Shown: positions 8,916-17,921 of the stretch, one piece after another
Layout of the letters: every line of letters begins with the position of its first letter
Numbering within the stretch: the first letter of the stretch is position 1
Assembly: GCA_964389685.1 (NCBI GenBank)
Contig: CAYMFM010000010.1
Span: 14,754 to 78,753, forward strand
Direction of reading: 5' to 3'
Origin: G020353115 sp964389685
Lineage (GTDB): Bacteria; Bacteroidota; Bacteroidia; Bacteroidales; VadinHA17
DNA: 64,000 bases
Translations under genes and position numbers: made by a program
Notes under the pieces: model-generated
The model's input: the letters and a program-made list of their open reading frames with translations, nothing else
Told to the model about the DNA's origin: nothing
The model's database searches: none

Positions 8916-9755
8916 TTATCCGCTCATGGCTGCAAATCCATAGCTTTTTCTCAAATCGGATCTGGGATTTACACACATAACCGGGAGTTTTGCCTTATTG
9001 GCAATAATCTGTTGTTCATTTGCTCCCAGAGCGTAATCTGCCAGTGTAATATCCCGGGTTGTCATAATGAGGATCAGGTCTGCCCCAATCTCTACAGCAT
9101 AATTAACGGTTTCGGTAGAAAACTTGTTTTTCCCCGGAGCGGTATAGATCTCGAAGTCGATCTCTTTGTTTTGGAAATACTTCTTGGCAAACGTGAGGTT
9201 TGACTGAACCCTCTGCCTAAAGGTTTTATCTTTAACTTCCTGTTTAATGATGTAAAATTTTGCTTTATAATATTTGGACAGGTAGTTTACCCAATGGTGT
9301 TTCTCTTTGTTTTCCTGTTTAAAATTGACCGGGAAAACAATTTTTTCAAACTTTTTATGTTCAGGAGGAGCCTGAACGATAACGACTGGAACAGGAGAAC
9401 TAACAATTACCTTCAGTGCCCAACTGCCGGTAAGTTTCTGCATCCCTTTAACGCCATGAGTTCCCATGATCACAAGATTGGCGTTAACTTCCAGTGCAAC
9501 TTCTCCAATTGCAGTAAAAATACTGCCAACCCGGACTATCACTTTCGGTTCATGATAGTGTTTTTTGAAGGTTCTTTCAGCCACCTCTTTGCATTTTTCA
9601 GTGGCACGTTCAACCTCATCTTCCTCCTTAACGATATGTACCAATGTAATATCGTTTTCCATTATTTTTGCTATGACCAGAGCATGCTCCAGAGCATATT
9701 CGCCAACCTCAGTAAAATCGTGAGGAACAATAATGGTATGTTTCTTTTTTTCCAT
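8916..9755 (-). CDS. Universal stress protein with two UspA domains
   Basis: The 279-residue cytoplasmic protein consists of two UspA folds in tandem. The first (about 1-142) retains the nucleotide-binding signature GTHGVKGMQKLTGS near residue 97. The second (about 146-279) starts KIVFPVNFK and has lost the clear glycine motif, so probably only one half binds ATP. Tandem Usp proteins respond to stress or energy limitation, but no specific role can be read here. It is transcribed divergently from the second cyclase and is followed by a clear terminator. Confidence 0.9.
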   Translation of the reverse strand: MEKKKHTIIVPHDFTEVGEYALEHALVIAKIMENDITLVHIVKEEDEVERATEKCKEVAERTFKKHYHEPKVIVRVGSIFTAIGEVALEVNANLVIMGTHGVKGMQKLTGSWALKVIVSSPVPVVIVQAPPEHKKFEKIVFPVNFKQENKEKHHWVNYLSKYYKAKFYIIKQEVKDKTFRQRVQSNLTFAKKYFQNKEIDFEIYTAPGKNKFSTETVNYAVEIGADLILIMTTRDITLADYALGANEQQIIANKAKLPVMCVNPRSDLRKSYGFAAMSG

Positions 9756-9798
9756 AATTTTTTATTGATTATAGTTTTCGATCTATCAATAATTATCC

Positions 9799-9806
9799 TA
9801 TTTTTG
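9799..9806 (+). promoter_or_regulatory. Candidate Bacteroidota -7 element (TATTTTTG) of cyclase gene
   Basis: The octamer matches the TAnnTTTG consensus and lies 35 nt before the ATG at 9841. A TTTTCG stretch about 18-20 nt upstream is only a weak match to the -33 box, so the assignment is tentative. Confidence 0.35.
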
Positions 9807-9840
9807 ACTAAGCTTCCTATTGTCAAAGGAATTACAAGTT

Positions 9841-11742
9841 ATGAATTTTATAAAAAAAACGAAGCAATTTTTAATATTTTTTTTCTTGACATTCCTTCTG
9901 ACTTCATTAAATACTCTTTTTTCATTGCCATTGAAGGGCCCGCTGCAATTGCCAGAAATCAAAAGAATTGTTCTTGGCAGGGACTCGTTGCTTTTTGATT
10001 CAAAAGCAGGGATTTCAAATCAATCCGATCAGTGGGGGATGGCACAGGAATCCATGATCTTTCCTCCCAGTTACAGCTCGATTTTATTTGAGTTTAACAA
10101 TGCTCAGGATGAAATGAAACCGTCTTATTATCAATATTATCTCCTGGGTTTGGACAATGAATGGTCTCTTTGGACCACCCATAATATCAAGGAATATACA
10201 AACCTCAATGCGGGGCACTATGAATTTAAAGCAAGGTATAAAGTAATGGATGGACCTGTAACGGATCTTTTTTCTTTCCAGTTCAGGATTTTACCCCCCG
10301 TCTATCGTACTCCATATGCTTATGTAACCTATGTTTTTTTCATGGTTATTGTCTTTTGGATGATCATAAGAATCAGGACCTATCAGTTTGCTAAAGAAAG
10401 ATTCAGGTTAGAAAGAATTATCAATGAACGGACCGAGGAGCTTGTAAAAGAGAAGGATAGATCAGAAAACCTGCTGGCTAATGTATTGCCAAAGGATACT
10501 GCAGATGAATTGAAAACAAAAGGGAAGGTGACGAAGAAGAAATACAACATGGTGACTGTTTTGTTTTCAGATATCCAGGGATTTACGAAGATTGCGGAAC
10601 AGATGAATCCGGAAACGCTTATTGACGAGCTGGACCGCTTTTTTTATCACTTTGATAACGTTGCGGAGCAATACAACATCGAAAAAATTAAAACTATTGG
10701 TGATGCATACATGTGTGCGGGAGGCATTCCAGATAAAAACCGGACCAATCCGGTTGAGGTTGTTTTAGCCGCGTTAGAGATGCAGCAGTATATGAAAGAC
10801 CTTCAATTGCAAGCAAAAGCAGACAACCGGGAATTTTGGGACATTCGGATTGGGATCCATACAGGATCTGTTATTGCAGGAGTTGTCGGTTCAAAGAAAT
10901 TATCCTATGACATCTGGGGAGATACGGTAAATACAGCCAGCCGGATGGAATCATCGGGAGAGGCAGGAAAGGTCAATATCTCAGGCTCAACCTACGAGCT
11001 GGTCAGGGATTTTTTCATCTGTGAATACCGGGGTAAAATGCCGGTAAAATACAAGGGGGAAATCGACATGTACTTTGTAACCGGTATCAGACCTGAACTA
11101 TCCGTTGACCTGAAAGGATTACCCAATAAAAAATTCATCACACAGTTGCAGATCCTGAGATTGAATGATTTCGAGGAAAGTCTTATAACCCGACTGGAAA
11201 GCGAATTACCCGAAAACCTCTCTTACCATAACATCAAACATACCATGAATGTGGCTACGCAGGTGGAATTAATTGGTCGGGCAGAGGGCATTTCAGAAGA
11301 GGATATGTTGATCATAAGAACGGCTGCTTTGCTTCATGATACCGGATTTATTAAAGAATATGAGAATCATGAATTGGCTAGTTGTGATATTGCCAAAGAG
11401 ATATTACCAAAATTCAGCTATTCCGATCAGCAAATTGAAAAAATTTGCAGCCTGATCCTGGCAACCAGGCCTTCCGTGGTTCCGGAAACATTACTCGAGA
11501 AAATCATTATTGATGCAAACATGTCTTATTACGGAAGAATCGATTTCATTCCTTCTCTTCAAAACCTCTGCAGGGAATTACAGGCGCGGAACATGATTGA
11601 TTCTGCTAAACACTGGTATGAAAAGCAGATTGCCCTCCTTTCAGAACATGAATTTTATACAAGAACTGCCCGGCTGTTGCGGGATATTGAAAAAGAGAAA
11701 CAGATCCAGGAAATTGAAGAATTGATCAATCTTCCATCATGA
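9841..11742 (+). CDS. Membrane-anchored adenylate cyclase with Y_Y_Y-type sensor and HD domain
   Basis: From the ATG at 9841 (633 residues; a TTG 21 nt upstream is possible but leaves the signal segment less N-terminal) the order is: hydrophobic export segment 9-28, periplasmic beta domain of the Y_Y_Y type about 65-152, transmembrane helix 159-178, coiled linker 183-225, cyclase domain 234-415 and HD domain 445-600. Cyclase residues D244, D288, K284, D357, N364 and R368 predict cAMP synthesis. The HD part keeps H467, H499-D500 and D558, but the DSDLD motif of the 4.4-kb paralogue reads DANMS here, so its hydrolase activity may be altered. The Y_Y_Y domain normally follows a beta-propeller in hybrid two-component sensors; here it stands alone. 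Confidence 0.87.
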   Translation: MNFIKKTKQFLIFFFLTFLLTSLNTLFSLPLKGPLQLPEIKRIVLGRDSLLFDSKAGISNQSDQWGMAQESMIFPPSYSSILFEFNNAQDEMKPSYYQYYLLGLDNEWSLWTTHNIKEYTNLNAGHYEFKARYKVMDGPVTDLFSFQFRILPPVYRTPYAYVTYVFFMVIVFWMIIRIRTYQFAKERFRLERIINERTEELVKEKDRSENLLANVLPKDTADELKTKGKVTKKKYNMVTVLFSDIQGFTKIAEQMNPETLIDELDRFFYHFDNVAEQYNIEKIKTIGDAYMCAGGIPDKNRTNPVEVVLAALEMQQYMKDLQLQAKADNREFWDIRIGIHTGSVIAGVVGSKKLSYDIWGDTVNTASRMESSGEAGKVNISGSTYELVRDFFICEYRGKMPVKYKGEIDMYFVTGIRPELSVDLKGLPNKKFITQLQILRLNDFEESLITRLESELPENLSYHNIKHTMNVATQVELIGRAEGISEEDMLIIRTAALLHDTGFIKEYENHELASCDIAKEILPKFSYSDQQIEKICSLILATRPSVVPETLLEKIIIDANMSYYGRIDFIPSLQNLCRELQARNMIDSAKHWYEKQIALLSEHEFYTRTARLLRDIEKEKQIQEIEELINLPS

Positions 11743-11822
11743 CATCACAATCCGATGATGGGTTGCGAAGAATAGATAAAAGCTATACCTTTAAAATTTG
11801 ATTCAACGTTAAGATTACAAAA

Positions 11823-12842
11823 ATGGATACAATTGACTGGGGTCACCTGCCCTTTGGTTATCAAAAAACGGATTATAATGTCCGCTGTTATTACCGGAAT
11901 GGAAAATGGGGGGAGTTGGAAATATCTTCATCTGAATTCGTGAATGTTCATATCGCTGCCACTGGCTTGCATTATGGTCAGGAAGCATTCGAAGGGATGA
12001 AAGCATTTTGCGGGAAGGATGGTAAAGTCAGGGTTTTCCGTTGGAAAGAGAATGCTAAGAGATTTCGTTCATCGGCAGCGGGGATACGAATGGCTGAGGT
12101 GCCGGATACTATTTTTAAGAATGCCATCTGGAAAGCCATCAAATTAAACCGGAAATACCTTCCACCCTATGGTTCCGGTGCTTCTCTCTATATCCGGCCC
12201 TTGCTTTTCGGAGTGGGTGCTGAAGTTGGTGTAAAACCCGCTAAAGAATATCTGTTTCTGGTATTTGTAACACCGGTAGGCCCTTATTTCAAAGAAGGAA
12301 TAAAGCCGGTTGAGATGATGATATGCAGAGAGAGCGACAGAGCTGCTCCCCTGGGTACAGGGCACATTAAAGTCGGAGGCAACTATGCCGCCAGTCTATC
12401 CGCCATTGAAAAAGCACATTCTAACGGGTATGCAAATGTTGTTTTTCTGGATGCAAAAGAGAAAAAATATATAGATGAGTGTGGACCAGCTAATTTCTTT
12501 GGAATTAAGGGCAGCACTTATGTCACACCCGATTCACCATCCATATTGCCGTCAATCACCAATAAAAGCCTCATACAAATTGCGGAGGATATGGGGATAA
12601 AAGCGGAAAGACGCCCAATCTCCTTGGAAGAACTATCTTCTTTTGAAGAGGTTGGTGCCTGTGGAACAGCTGCTGTAATTAGCCCCATAGCAAAAATCGT
12701 GGATATTGAAAAGGGTGACGTGTATTCATTCTGCAAAGACGGGAAACCCGGTCCAATATCAATAAAACTATACCATAAGCTCATTGCAATTCAGACGGGT
12801 GATGAACCAGATCCACATGGTTGGGTTGATATTGTTGACTGA
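11823..12842 (+). CDS. ilvE: Branched-chain amino acid aminotransferase
   Basis: Transfers the amino group between glutamate and the 2-oxo acids of valine, leucine and isoleucine. It is a class IV PLP enzyme of 339 residues; HYGQEAFEGMKAF near residue 50 and the PLP-lysine motif HIKVGGNYAASL near 182 match the BCAT branch closely. It starts 80 bp after the cyclase stop and ends 18 bp before ftsX, so it could be the first gene of the ftsX-to-queA run, although its function is unrelated. Confidence 0.94.
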   Translation: MDTIDWGHLPFGYQKTDYNVRCYYRNGKWGELEISSSEFVNVHIAATGLHYGQEAFEGMKAFCGKDGKVRVFRWKENAKRFRSSAAGIRMAEVPDTIFKNAIWKAIKLNRKYLPPYGSGASLYIRPLLFGVGAEVGVKPAKEYLFLVFVTPVGPYFKEGIKPVEMMICRESDRAAPLGTGHIKVGGNYAASLSAIEKAHSNGYANVVFLDAKEKKYIDECGPANFFGIKGSTYVTPDSPSILPSITNKSLIQIAEDMGIKAERRPISLEELSSFEEVGACGTAAVISPIAKIVDIEKGDVYSFCKDGKPGPISIKLYHKLIAIQTGDEPDPHGWVDIVD

Positions 12843-12860
12843 AGGTACTATTCAATTTCC

Positions 12861-13739
12861 ATGAAGAAAAAGGAATCCCGGATTACCCGACGAAGACTAC
12901 GAAGTTCGTATGTTACTTCAATCATAAGCATCTCACTTGTTCTCTTTCTATTGGGTTTGTTAGGATTGTTGCTCCTGAATGCAAAAAAATTATCTGATTA
13001 CGTGAAGGAGAATATAGGTATCTCAATTATCCTGAAAGAGGGAGTTAAGGAGGTGGATATAAGAAGACTTCAAAAAGATCTGGATGCTGCACCATATGTG
13101 AAATCGACAGAGTATATTTCCAGAGAAGAAGCGGCAAAGAAACTGCAGGAGGAACTGGGTGAAGACTTCATTGACTTCCTTGGGTACAACCCGTTACTGG
13201 CTTCTATAGATGTTTACCTGTTTGCCGATTATGCCAACGTGGATACCATCGCTGAAATTGAAACCAACATCGGAAGATTTCCAGAGGTAAAAGAGGTTTT
13301 TTATCATAAATCACTGGTGCATCTGATTAATGAAAATGTTCGCAAAATCAGCTTCTTTATACTAACATTCAGTGCATTACTTTTTATTATTGCCCTGACT
13401 TTAATCAATAATACAATCCGCCTATCTGTCTATTCACGGCGATTTCTGATCAACACCATGCAACTGGTAGGAGCAACAAATGGATTCATTCGCAGGCCAT
13501 TTCTGATGAAAAGCATCATGCACGGGTTGTATGGTGCCCTGATCGCCATCGGACTCCTGATTGGTGTTATCTATCTTGCGCAGAAAGAATTTTCAGAGAT
13601 TGTTAGTTTCAAGGATATCGAAATTCTGGGAGTTTTATTTATCTTCGTGCTGTTTTTAGGAATCTTAATTACCTGGATATCCACCTTTTTTGCTGTGAAT
13701 AAGTTCCTTAGAGCCCAGGAAGACGAACTCTATTATTGA
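12861..13739 (+). CDS. ftsX: Cell division ABC-transporter-like protein FtsX
   Basis: FtsX pairs with the FtsE ATPase at the division ring and controls peptidoglycan hydrolases. The 292-residue protein has the usual plan: cytoplasmic basic N-terminus, a first transmembrane helix about 22-42, an extracytoplasmic domain with the YISREEAAKKLQEELGEDF pattern, then three more helices in the last 130 residues. ftsE is not in the window, which is common in Bacteroidota. DUF3098 and uppP follow in the same direction. Confidence 0.93.
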   Translation: MKKKESRITRRRLRSSYVTSIISISLVLFLLGLLGLLLLNAKKLSDYVKENIGISIILKEGVKEVDIRRLQKDLDAAPYVKSTEYISREEAAKKLQEELGEDFIDFLGYNPLLASIDVYLFADYANVDTIAEIETNIGRFPEVKEVFYHKSLVHLINENVRKISFFILTFSALLFIIALTLINNTIRLSVYSRRFLINTMQLVGATNGFIRRPFLMKSIMHGLYGALIAIGLLIGVIYLAQKEFSEIVSFKDIEILGVLFIFVLFLGILITWISTFFAVNKFLRAQEDELYY

Positions 13740-13754
13740 TAAACAGTTAACAAC

Positions 13755-14006
13755 ATGCCGGAAAAGAAAAGAGAAGAGAATCAAAAACCCGGGTTTGCAC
13801 TTGGGAAGGAGAATTATATATTACTGATCATCGGGTTTGTAATTATCATTATCGGTTTCCTGCTTATGATTGGTGGCAAAGCAGAAAATCCAAATGAGTT
13901 TAATCCTGAAATTTTTAGCTTTAGAAGAATTACCCTGGCACCCATCGTAGTCCTTATTGGGTTTGTTTTTGAAATCTGGGCCATTATGAAGAAACCCAGG
14001 GAATAG
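13755..14006 (+). CDS. DUF3098 small membrane protein
   Basis: The 83-residue protein has a charged N-terminus and two hydrophobic helices (about 26-42 and 56-75), separated by a short loop with NPNEFNPEIFSFRR. This pattern and the position between ftsX and uppP are characteristic of the DUF3098 family in Bacteroidota. Its function is unknown; the conserved neighbourhood suggests a link to envelope growth or division. Confidence 0.85.
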   Translation: MPEKKREENQKPGFALGKENYILLIIGFVIIIIGFLLMIGGKAENPNEFNPEIFSFRRITLAPIVVLIGFVFEIWAIMKKPRE

Positions 14007-14090
14007 TATTCCATTTAACATTTCTATGTTTTATTGTTGTATTTGCTATTCCGGACATAACAATGATCCGGAACATTCTTTGTTTTACAA

Positions 14091-14870
14091 ATGAACTGGA
14101 TCGAATCTTTCGTTTTGGGTGTTTTGCAGGGATTGACTGAGTTCTTGCCGGTCAGCAGCAGCGGACATCTCGAGTTGGGAAAATATTTTTTAGGCATTGA
14201 GGGCCAGTATAACCTGACGTTTACAATAGTCGTGCATGGAGCAACTATCTTGAGTATTATTGTTGTATTCTGGAAAGATATTTTGTTCCTGATAAAAGAG
14301 CTGATAAAGTTTGAATACAATGACGGCACAAAATTCGTCCTGAAGATCCTGATATCCATGATCCCGGTAATGATCCTGGGACTGTTTTTCAGGGACCAGG
14401 TCGAAACTCTTTTTACCGGTCGGGTCAGACTGGTTGGAGCAATGTTACTGGTTACGGCACTCCTGTTAATTGTAGCACAATATTCCAAACAAACCCGCAA
14501 TACGATTTCCTATGATCATGCACTGTTTATTGGTATAGCGCAGGCATTTGCCGTAATTCCCGGAATTTCAAGATCTGGAGCTACTATTGCCACTGGTTTA
14601 ATGCTTGGGAACAACAAGGAAGAGGTAGCGAAATTTTCTTTCCTGATGGTTTTAATACCAATTATAGGTGCAAATATTCTTGATCTGACCGGCAGGAATC
14701 AATCGTATGGAGATAGTATCGGGACATTACCAATCCTGATTGGATTTTTATCTGCCTTTTTTGTGGGATTGCTGGCATGTAAATGGATGGTCAATCTTGT
14801 AAAAAGAGGTAAATTGATTTACTTTGCGCTCTATTGCTTAGTGATTGGTTTGGTTGCACTGATTTTTTGA
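14091..14870 (+). CDS. uppP: Undecaprenyl-diphosphate phosphatase UppP (BacA)
   Basis: Recycles the lipid carrier by removing one phosphate from undecaprenyl diphosphate. The two family signatures are present: LTEFLPVSSSGHLEL near residue 16 and the PGISRSGATI motif near 158, where Ser and Arg act in catalysis. Length (259 residues) and multiple hydrophobic helices are normal. The carrier is needed for peptidoglycan and for the surface glycans encoded further on. The stop is 12 nt before the preferred truB start. Confidence 0.95.
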   Translation: MNWIESFVLGVLQGLTEFLPVSSSGHLELGKYFLGIEGQYNLTFTIVVHGATILSIIVVFWKDILFLIKELIKFEYNDGTKFVLKILISMIPVMILGLFFRDQVETLFTGRVRLVGAMLLVTALLLIVAQYSKQTRNTISYDHALFIGIAQAFAVIPGISRSGATIATGLMLGNNKEEVAKFSFLMVLIPIIGANILDLTGRNQSYGDSIGTLPILIGFLSAFFVGLLACKWMVNLVKRGKLIYFALYCLVIGLVALIF

Positions 14871-14882
14871 TTGTACGTTAGC

Positions 14883-15584
14883 ATGATAATTGAGGAGAAT
14901 GATGAGTTCACCCAGGGAAAGGTTCTTCTGTTTGATAAACCCTATTCCTGGAGTTCGTTTCATCTGGTAAAAAAGGTTAAATACCTGATTGAAAAGAACC
15001 TTAATACGGGAAAGATAAAAATTGGTCATGCCGGAACGCTGGATCCCCTGGCGACAGGATTAATGATCCTCTGTACCGGAAAGGCCACAAAAAAAATAAG
15101 TGAATTTCAGGATCTCGAAAAAGAATACATTGCTACTATTGAACTAGGAAAAACAACTCCATCCTTTGATAATGAAACTGCGGTGGATGTTGTTTTTGGC
15201 AGTTCACACATTACGGAAAAACTGTTCACCCAGACCCTGAATCAATTTATTGGTGAGATCAGCCAGGTTCCACCCATTTATTCAGCCAAGAATGTGAAGG
15301 GTGAACGTGCCTATAAACTGGCGCGGAAAGGAAGAAGTGTACATCTTGAACCGGTCGAAATTTTTATTCACGGGATCGAGCTATTGGAGTATCGCTTCCC
15401 GGTGGTAAAGATCAGAGTTGTCTGTAGCAAAGGAACCTATATTAGAGCACTGGCAAGAGATATTGGTATTGCACTAAAAAGCGGTGCCTATCTTACCGGT
15501 TTAGTCCGGACCAGAATAGGAGAATACAGGCTTGAAAATGCACTAACGGTTGAAGATTTTGAAAAAAAAGTAAATAAAACATAA
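14883..15584 (+). CDS. truB: tRNA pseudouridine(55) synthase TruB
   Basis: Makes pseudouridine at position 55 in the T-loop of tRNAs. The catalytic motif [13 protein letters not shown] lies near residue 47, with Asp as nucleophile, and the [13 protein letters not shown] motif near 181 is also typical. The ATG at 14883 is chosen over an in-frame TTG at 14871 that directly abuts the uppP stop. From the ATG the protein has 233 residues, which is normal for the short Bacteroidota form lacking a PUA domain. Confidence 0.94.
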   Translation: MIIEENDEFTQGKVLLFDKPYSWSSFHLVKKVKYLIEKNLNTGKIKIGHAGTLDPLATGLMILCTGKATKKISEFQDLEKEYIATIELGKTTPSFDNETAVDVVFGSSHITEKLFTQTLNQFIGEISQVPPIYSAKNVKGERAYKLARKGRSVHLEPVEIFIHGIELLEYRFPVVKIRVVCSKGTYIRALARDIGIALKSGAYLTGLVRTRIGEYRLENALTVEDFEKKVNKT

Positions 15585-15643
15585 CAAAAACGAGTTTATT
15601 ACGTATAAGGTTACTGCTTCAAAAAAATCATAACTTTTCCAAC

Positions 15644-16693
15644 ATGAAATTATCCCAGTATAAATACAACCTGCCGCCTGATTTGATTGCTATGTTTCCC
15701 AAAGAAAACAGGGATGAGTCCAGGTTAATGGTATTGGATAGGGAGAGCCGGAATATTGAGCACCGAATATTTAAGGATGTGCTGGATTATTTTCGTGACA
15801 ACGATGTCATGGTCTTTAACAATACCAAAGTTTTTCCAGCCCGATTGTTCGGGAATAAGGAGAAAACCGGAGCGGAAATTGAGGTATTCCTTCTACGGGA
15901 GTTGAATCGGGAGCAGCGATTATGGGATGTCATGGTTGATCCGGCCAGGAAGATCAGGATTGGGAATAAACTCTATTTTGGAGAAAATGATATCCTGGTT
16001 GCTGAAGTGATCGATAATACCACCTCGAGGGGCAGAACCCTGAGGTTCTTGTATGACGGCACCTATGAAGAGTTCAAAAAGACATTGTACAGTCTGGGTG
16101 AAACTCCGCTGCCTAAATTTATTAAACGAGAAGTTCAGCCGGAAGACAGGGAAAGATACCAAACGGTATATGCAAAGCACGAGGGAGCGGTTGCTGCACC
16201 GACTGCAGGCATGCATTTTAGCCGGGAACTATTAAAACGGTTGGAAATTAAAGGCATTGAGTTTGCTGAGATAACCTTGCACGTTGGATTGGGAAATTTC
16301 AGGACAGTGGATGTTGAGGATCTTACCAAACACAAAATGGATTCAGAGCAGATACTGATCACGGAAGAGGCAGCCAATATCGTAAATAACGCCAAAGATA
16401 GAAGAAATGATGTTTGTGCTGTCGGAACAACGGTTCTTAGAACTCTTGAAAGCTCAGTTTCAACCATGGGTTATCTGAAACCGTTTGATGGCTGGACCAA
16501 TAAGTTCATTTTTCCACCGTATGAATTCAATGTACCGACCCGGATGATTTCCAATTTTCACCTGCCTTATTCCACCCTTCTGATGATGGTATCGGCATTC
16601 GCCGGATATGAATTTCTCTTTGAAGCATACAAAATTGCTATAAAAGAGAAATACCGTTTTGGAACCTATGGGGATGCCATGCTGATCCTGTGA
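15644..16693 (+). CDS. queA: S-adenosylmethionine:tRNA ribosyltransferase-isomerase QueA
   Basis: Transfers and isomerises the ribosyl group of SAM onto 7-aminomethyl-7-deazaguanine in tRNA, giving epoxyqueuosine. The 349-residue chain carries the family patterns [11 protein letters not shown] near residue 65, [12 protein letters not shown] near 183 and the C-terminal [18 protein letters not shown]. It is complete. It lies 59 bp after truB, making two tRNA-modification genes in a row, and closes the forward run that starts at ilvE. Confidence 0.96.
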   Translation: MKLSQYKYNLPPDLIAMFPKENRDESRLMVLDRESRNIEHRIFKDVLDYFRDNDVMVFNNTKVFPARLFGNKEKTGAEIEVFLLRELNREQRLWDVMVDPARKIRIGNKLYFGENDILVAEVIDNTTSRGRTLRFLYDGTYEEFKKTLYSLGETPLPKFIKREVQPEDRERYQTVYAKHEGAVAAPTAGMHFSRELLKRLEIKGIEFAEITLHVGLGNFRTVDVEDLTKHKMDSEQILITEEAANIVNNAKDRRNDVCAVGTTVLRTLESSVSTMGYLKPFDGWTNKFIFPPYEFNVPTRMISNFHLPYSTLLMMVSAFAGYEFLFEAYKIAIKEKYRFGTYGDAMLIL

Positions 16694-16731
16694 TGGTAAT
16701 GGTTCTCCGTTTTACCTGGTGTTTGTAATAC

Positions 16732-17325
16732 CTAAATATATTTTGAATAGTGTTCCGGGTTGACCAGTTCCCGGTATTTCAGAATGATCTTCTTGAAATC
16801 TTCCCAGGTATCTCTTTTCAGGGAGGGGTTTCGTAGGAGTGCTGAAGGATGATATACCGGCATGATCCATCGATTTTCCTGGTGGAGCCAGTTCCCCCTT
16901 TCCCTGCTGATCTTCATGTTTTTATCAACCATGTAAGACAGCGCTGATGCTCCAAGCAATATCATTATGGTTGGGTTTATCCATTCGATTTGTTTGTAGA
17001 GATAGGGAATGCATTCCGTGACTTCTGCGGGTAGTGGAGTCCGGTTACCGGGGGGCCGGCATTTGATGATGTTACTGATAAACAGGTGTTCATTCCTGTC
17101 AAAACCACAAACGTTGAATATTTTATCCAGCAACTCTCCTGAACGACCTACAAAAGGATGTCCGGTAAGATCCTCGTCCCGGCCGGGAGCTTCACCAATG
17201 ATGAAAATTTTTGCGTTCGGATGGCCTTCACCAAATACGGGTTTGTTGCGTGACTTACCCAGGGGACATCTTTTACATGATGAAACCGCCAGCCTCAGTG
17301 CTTCAAGATCAGCGTATGGTTCCAT
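16732..17325 (-). CDS. Family 4 uracil-DNA glycosylase (4Fe-4S)
   Basis: Removes uracil from DNA. Four cysteines that would hold a 4Fe-4S cluster are visible (CKRC near residue 19 and the pair in KCRPP and TECIPY). GEAPGRDED and the C-terminal HPSALLRNP motif form the catalytic pocket. The ATG at 17325 is preferred because the chain then begins MEPYADLEALRLAV, typical of the family; an upstream in-frame ATG at 17364 would add 13 residues. It is convergent with queA. Confidence 0.92.
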   Translation of the reverse strand: MEPYADLEALRLAVSSCKRCPLGKSRNKPVFGEGHPNAKIFIIGEAPGRDEDLTGHPFVGRSGELLDKIFNVCGFDRNEHLFISNIIKCRPPGNRTPLPAEVTECIPYLYKQIEWINPTIMILLGASALSYMVDKNMKISRERGNWLHQENRWIMPVYHPSALLRNPSLKRDTWEDFKKIILKYRELVNPEHYSKYI

Positions 17326-17364
17326 ATTATTTGGACTGGAGAGGTTATGAAGTAATGGTACCAT

Positions 17365-17921
17365 TCAAAAAAACATCGTGTAATTTAACTCAAACTGTCA
17401 TTATTGATAAAATTAATTTTAATTCGTGGAATATTTTAGTGATTTCATCAATAAATCAAAACAAACGGAAGCAATACATCGTAAAATAAACTAAATTTTC
17501 AAGGTTTATTTTATCTCTCACCATTAAAATGAGAGGTTGTTTGAAAAATGAACGGTATATCAATAATAAATGGTTTTCAACGAATATTCATATATTAGAA
17601 TCATCTAAGATTGCATTAAACTAAGAGTGAGTTAAATAATTTATTCATTCAGAGACATTTGGTGCAACCAAAAGGGAAGAAATTTAGTCAGTTAATAAAT
17701 TATTGTATCAATAGCACAGGTTAATTGTCCGGATCGGTTGATCCGGGAAGAAGTTAACCGGGTTGATATGATTACATCTTGCAGGAAGTAACTTGCACTG
17801 TTTGAAGCACAGATCCTGTTATGTTATCGATGAGCATTCAAGGATTTATGGGGATTTTGAGGAGGGGAATAAAACAAATTGCAAGGTTGTTTCCTAAAGG
17901 TTTTTTATTGCCATATTGCAT
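17365..17921. other. AT-rich intergenic region without a gene
   Basis: About 550 bp lie between the divergent glycosylase and adhesin genes. I see no credible coding frame. A 6-bp hairpin with a 9-nt loop (17515-17535, CTCTCA and TGAGAG) is the only clear structure. The length suggests a long leader or regulatory region for the surface protein, but no convincing promoter could be picked. Confidence 0.5.

Noticed and set aside
9820..9840. TTG start for the membrane cyclase
   Set aside because: The ATG at 9841 gives a normal N-terminal hydrophobic segment and has a better upstream context.
14024..14500. A 158-codon frame opposite uppP
   Set aside because: It is antisense to a well-conserved gene and shows no domain pattern.
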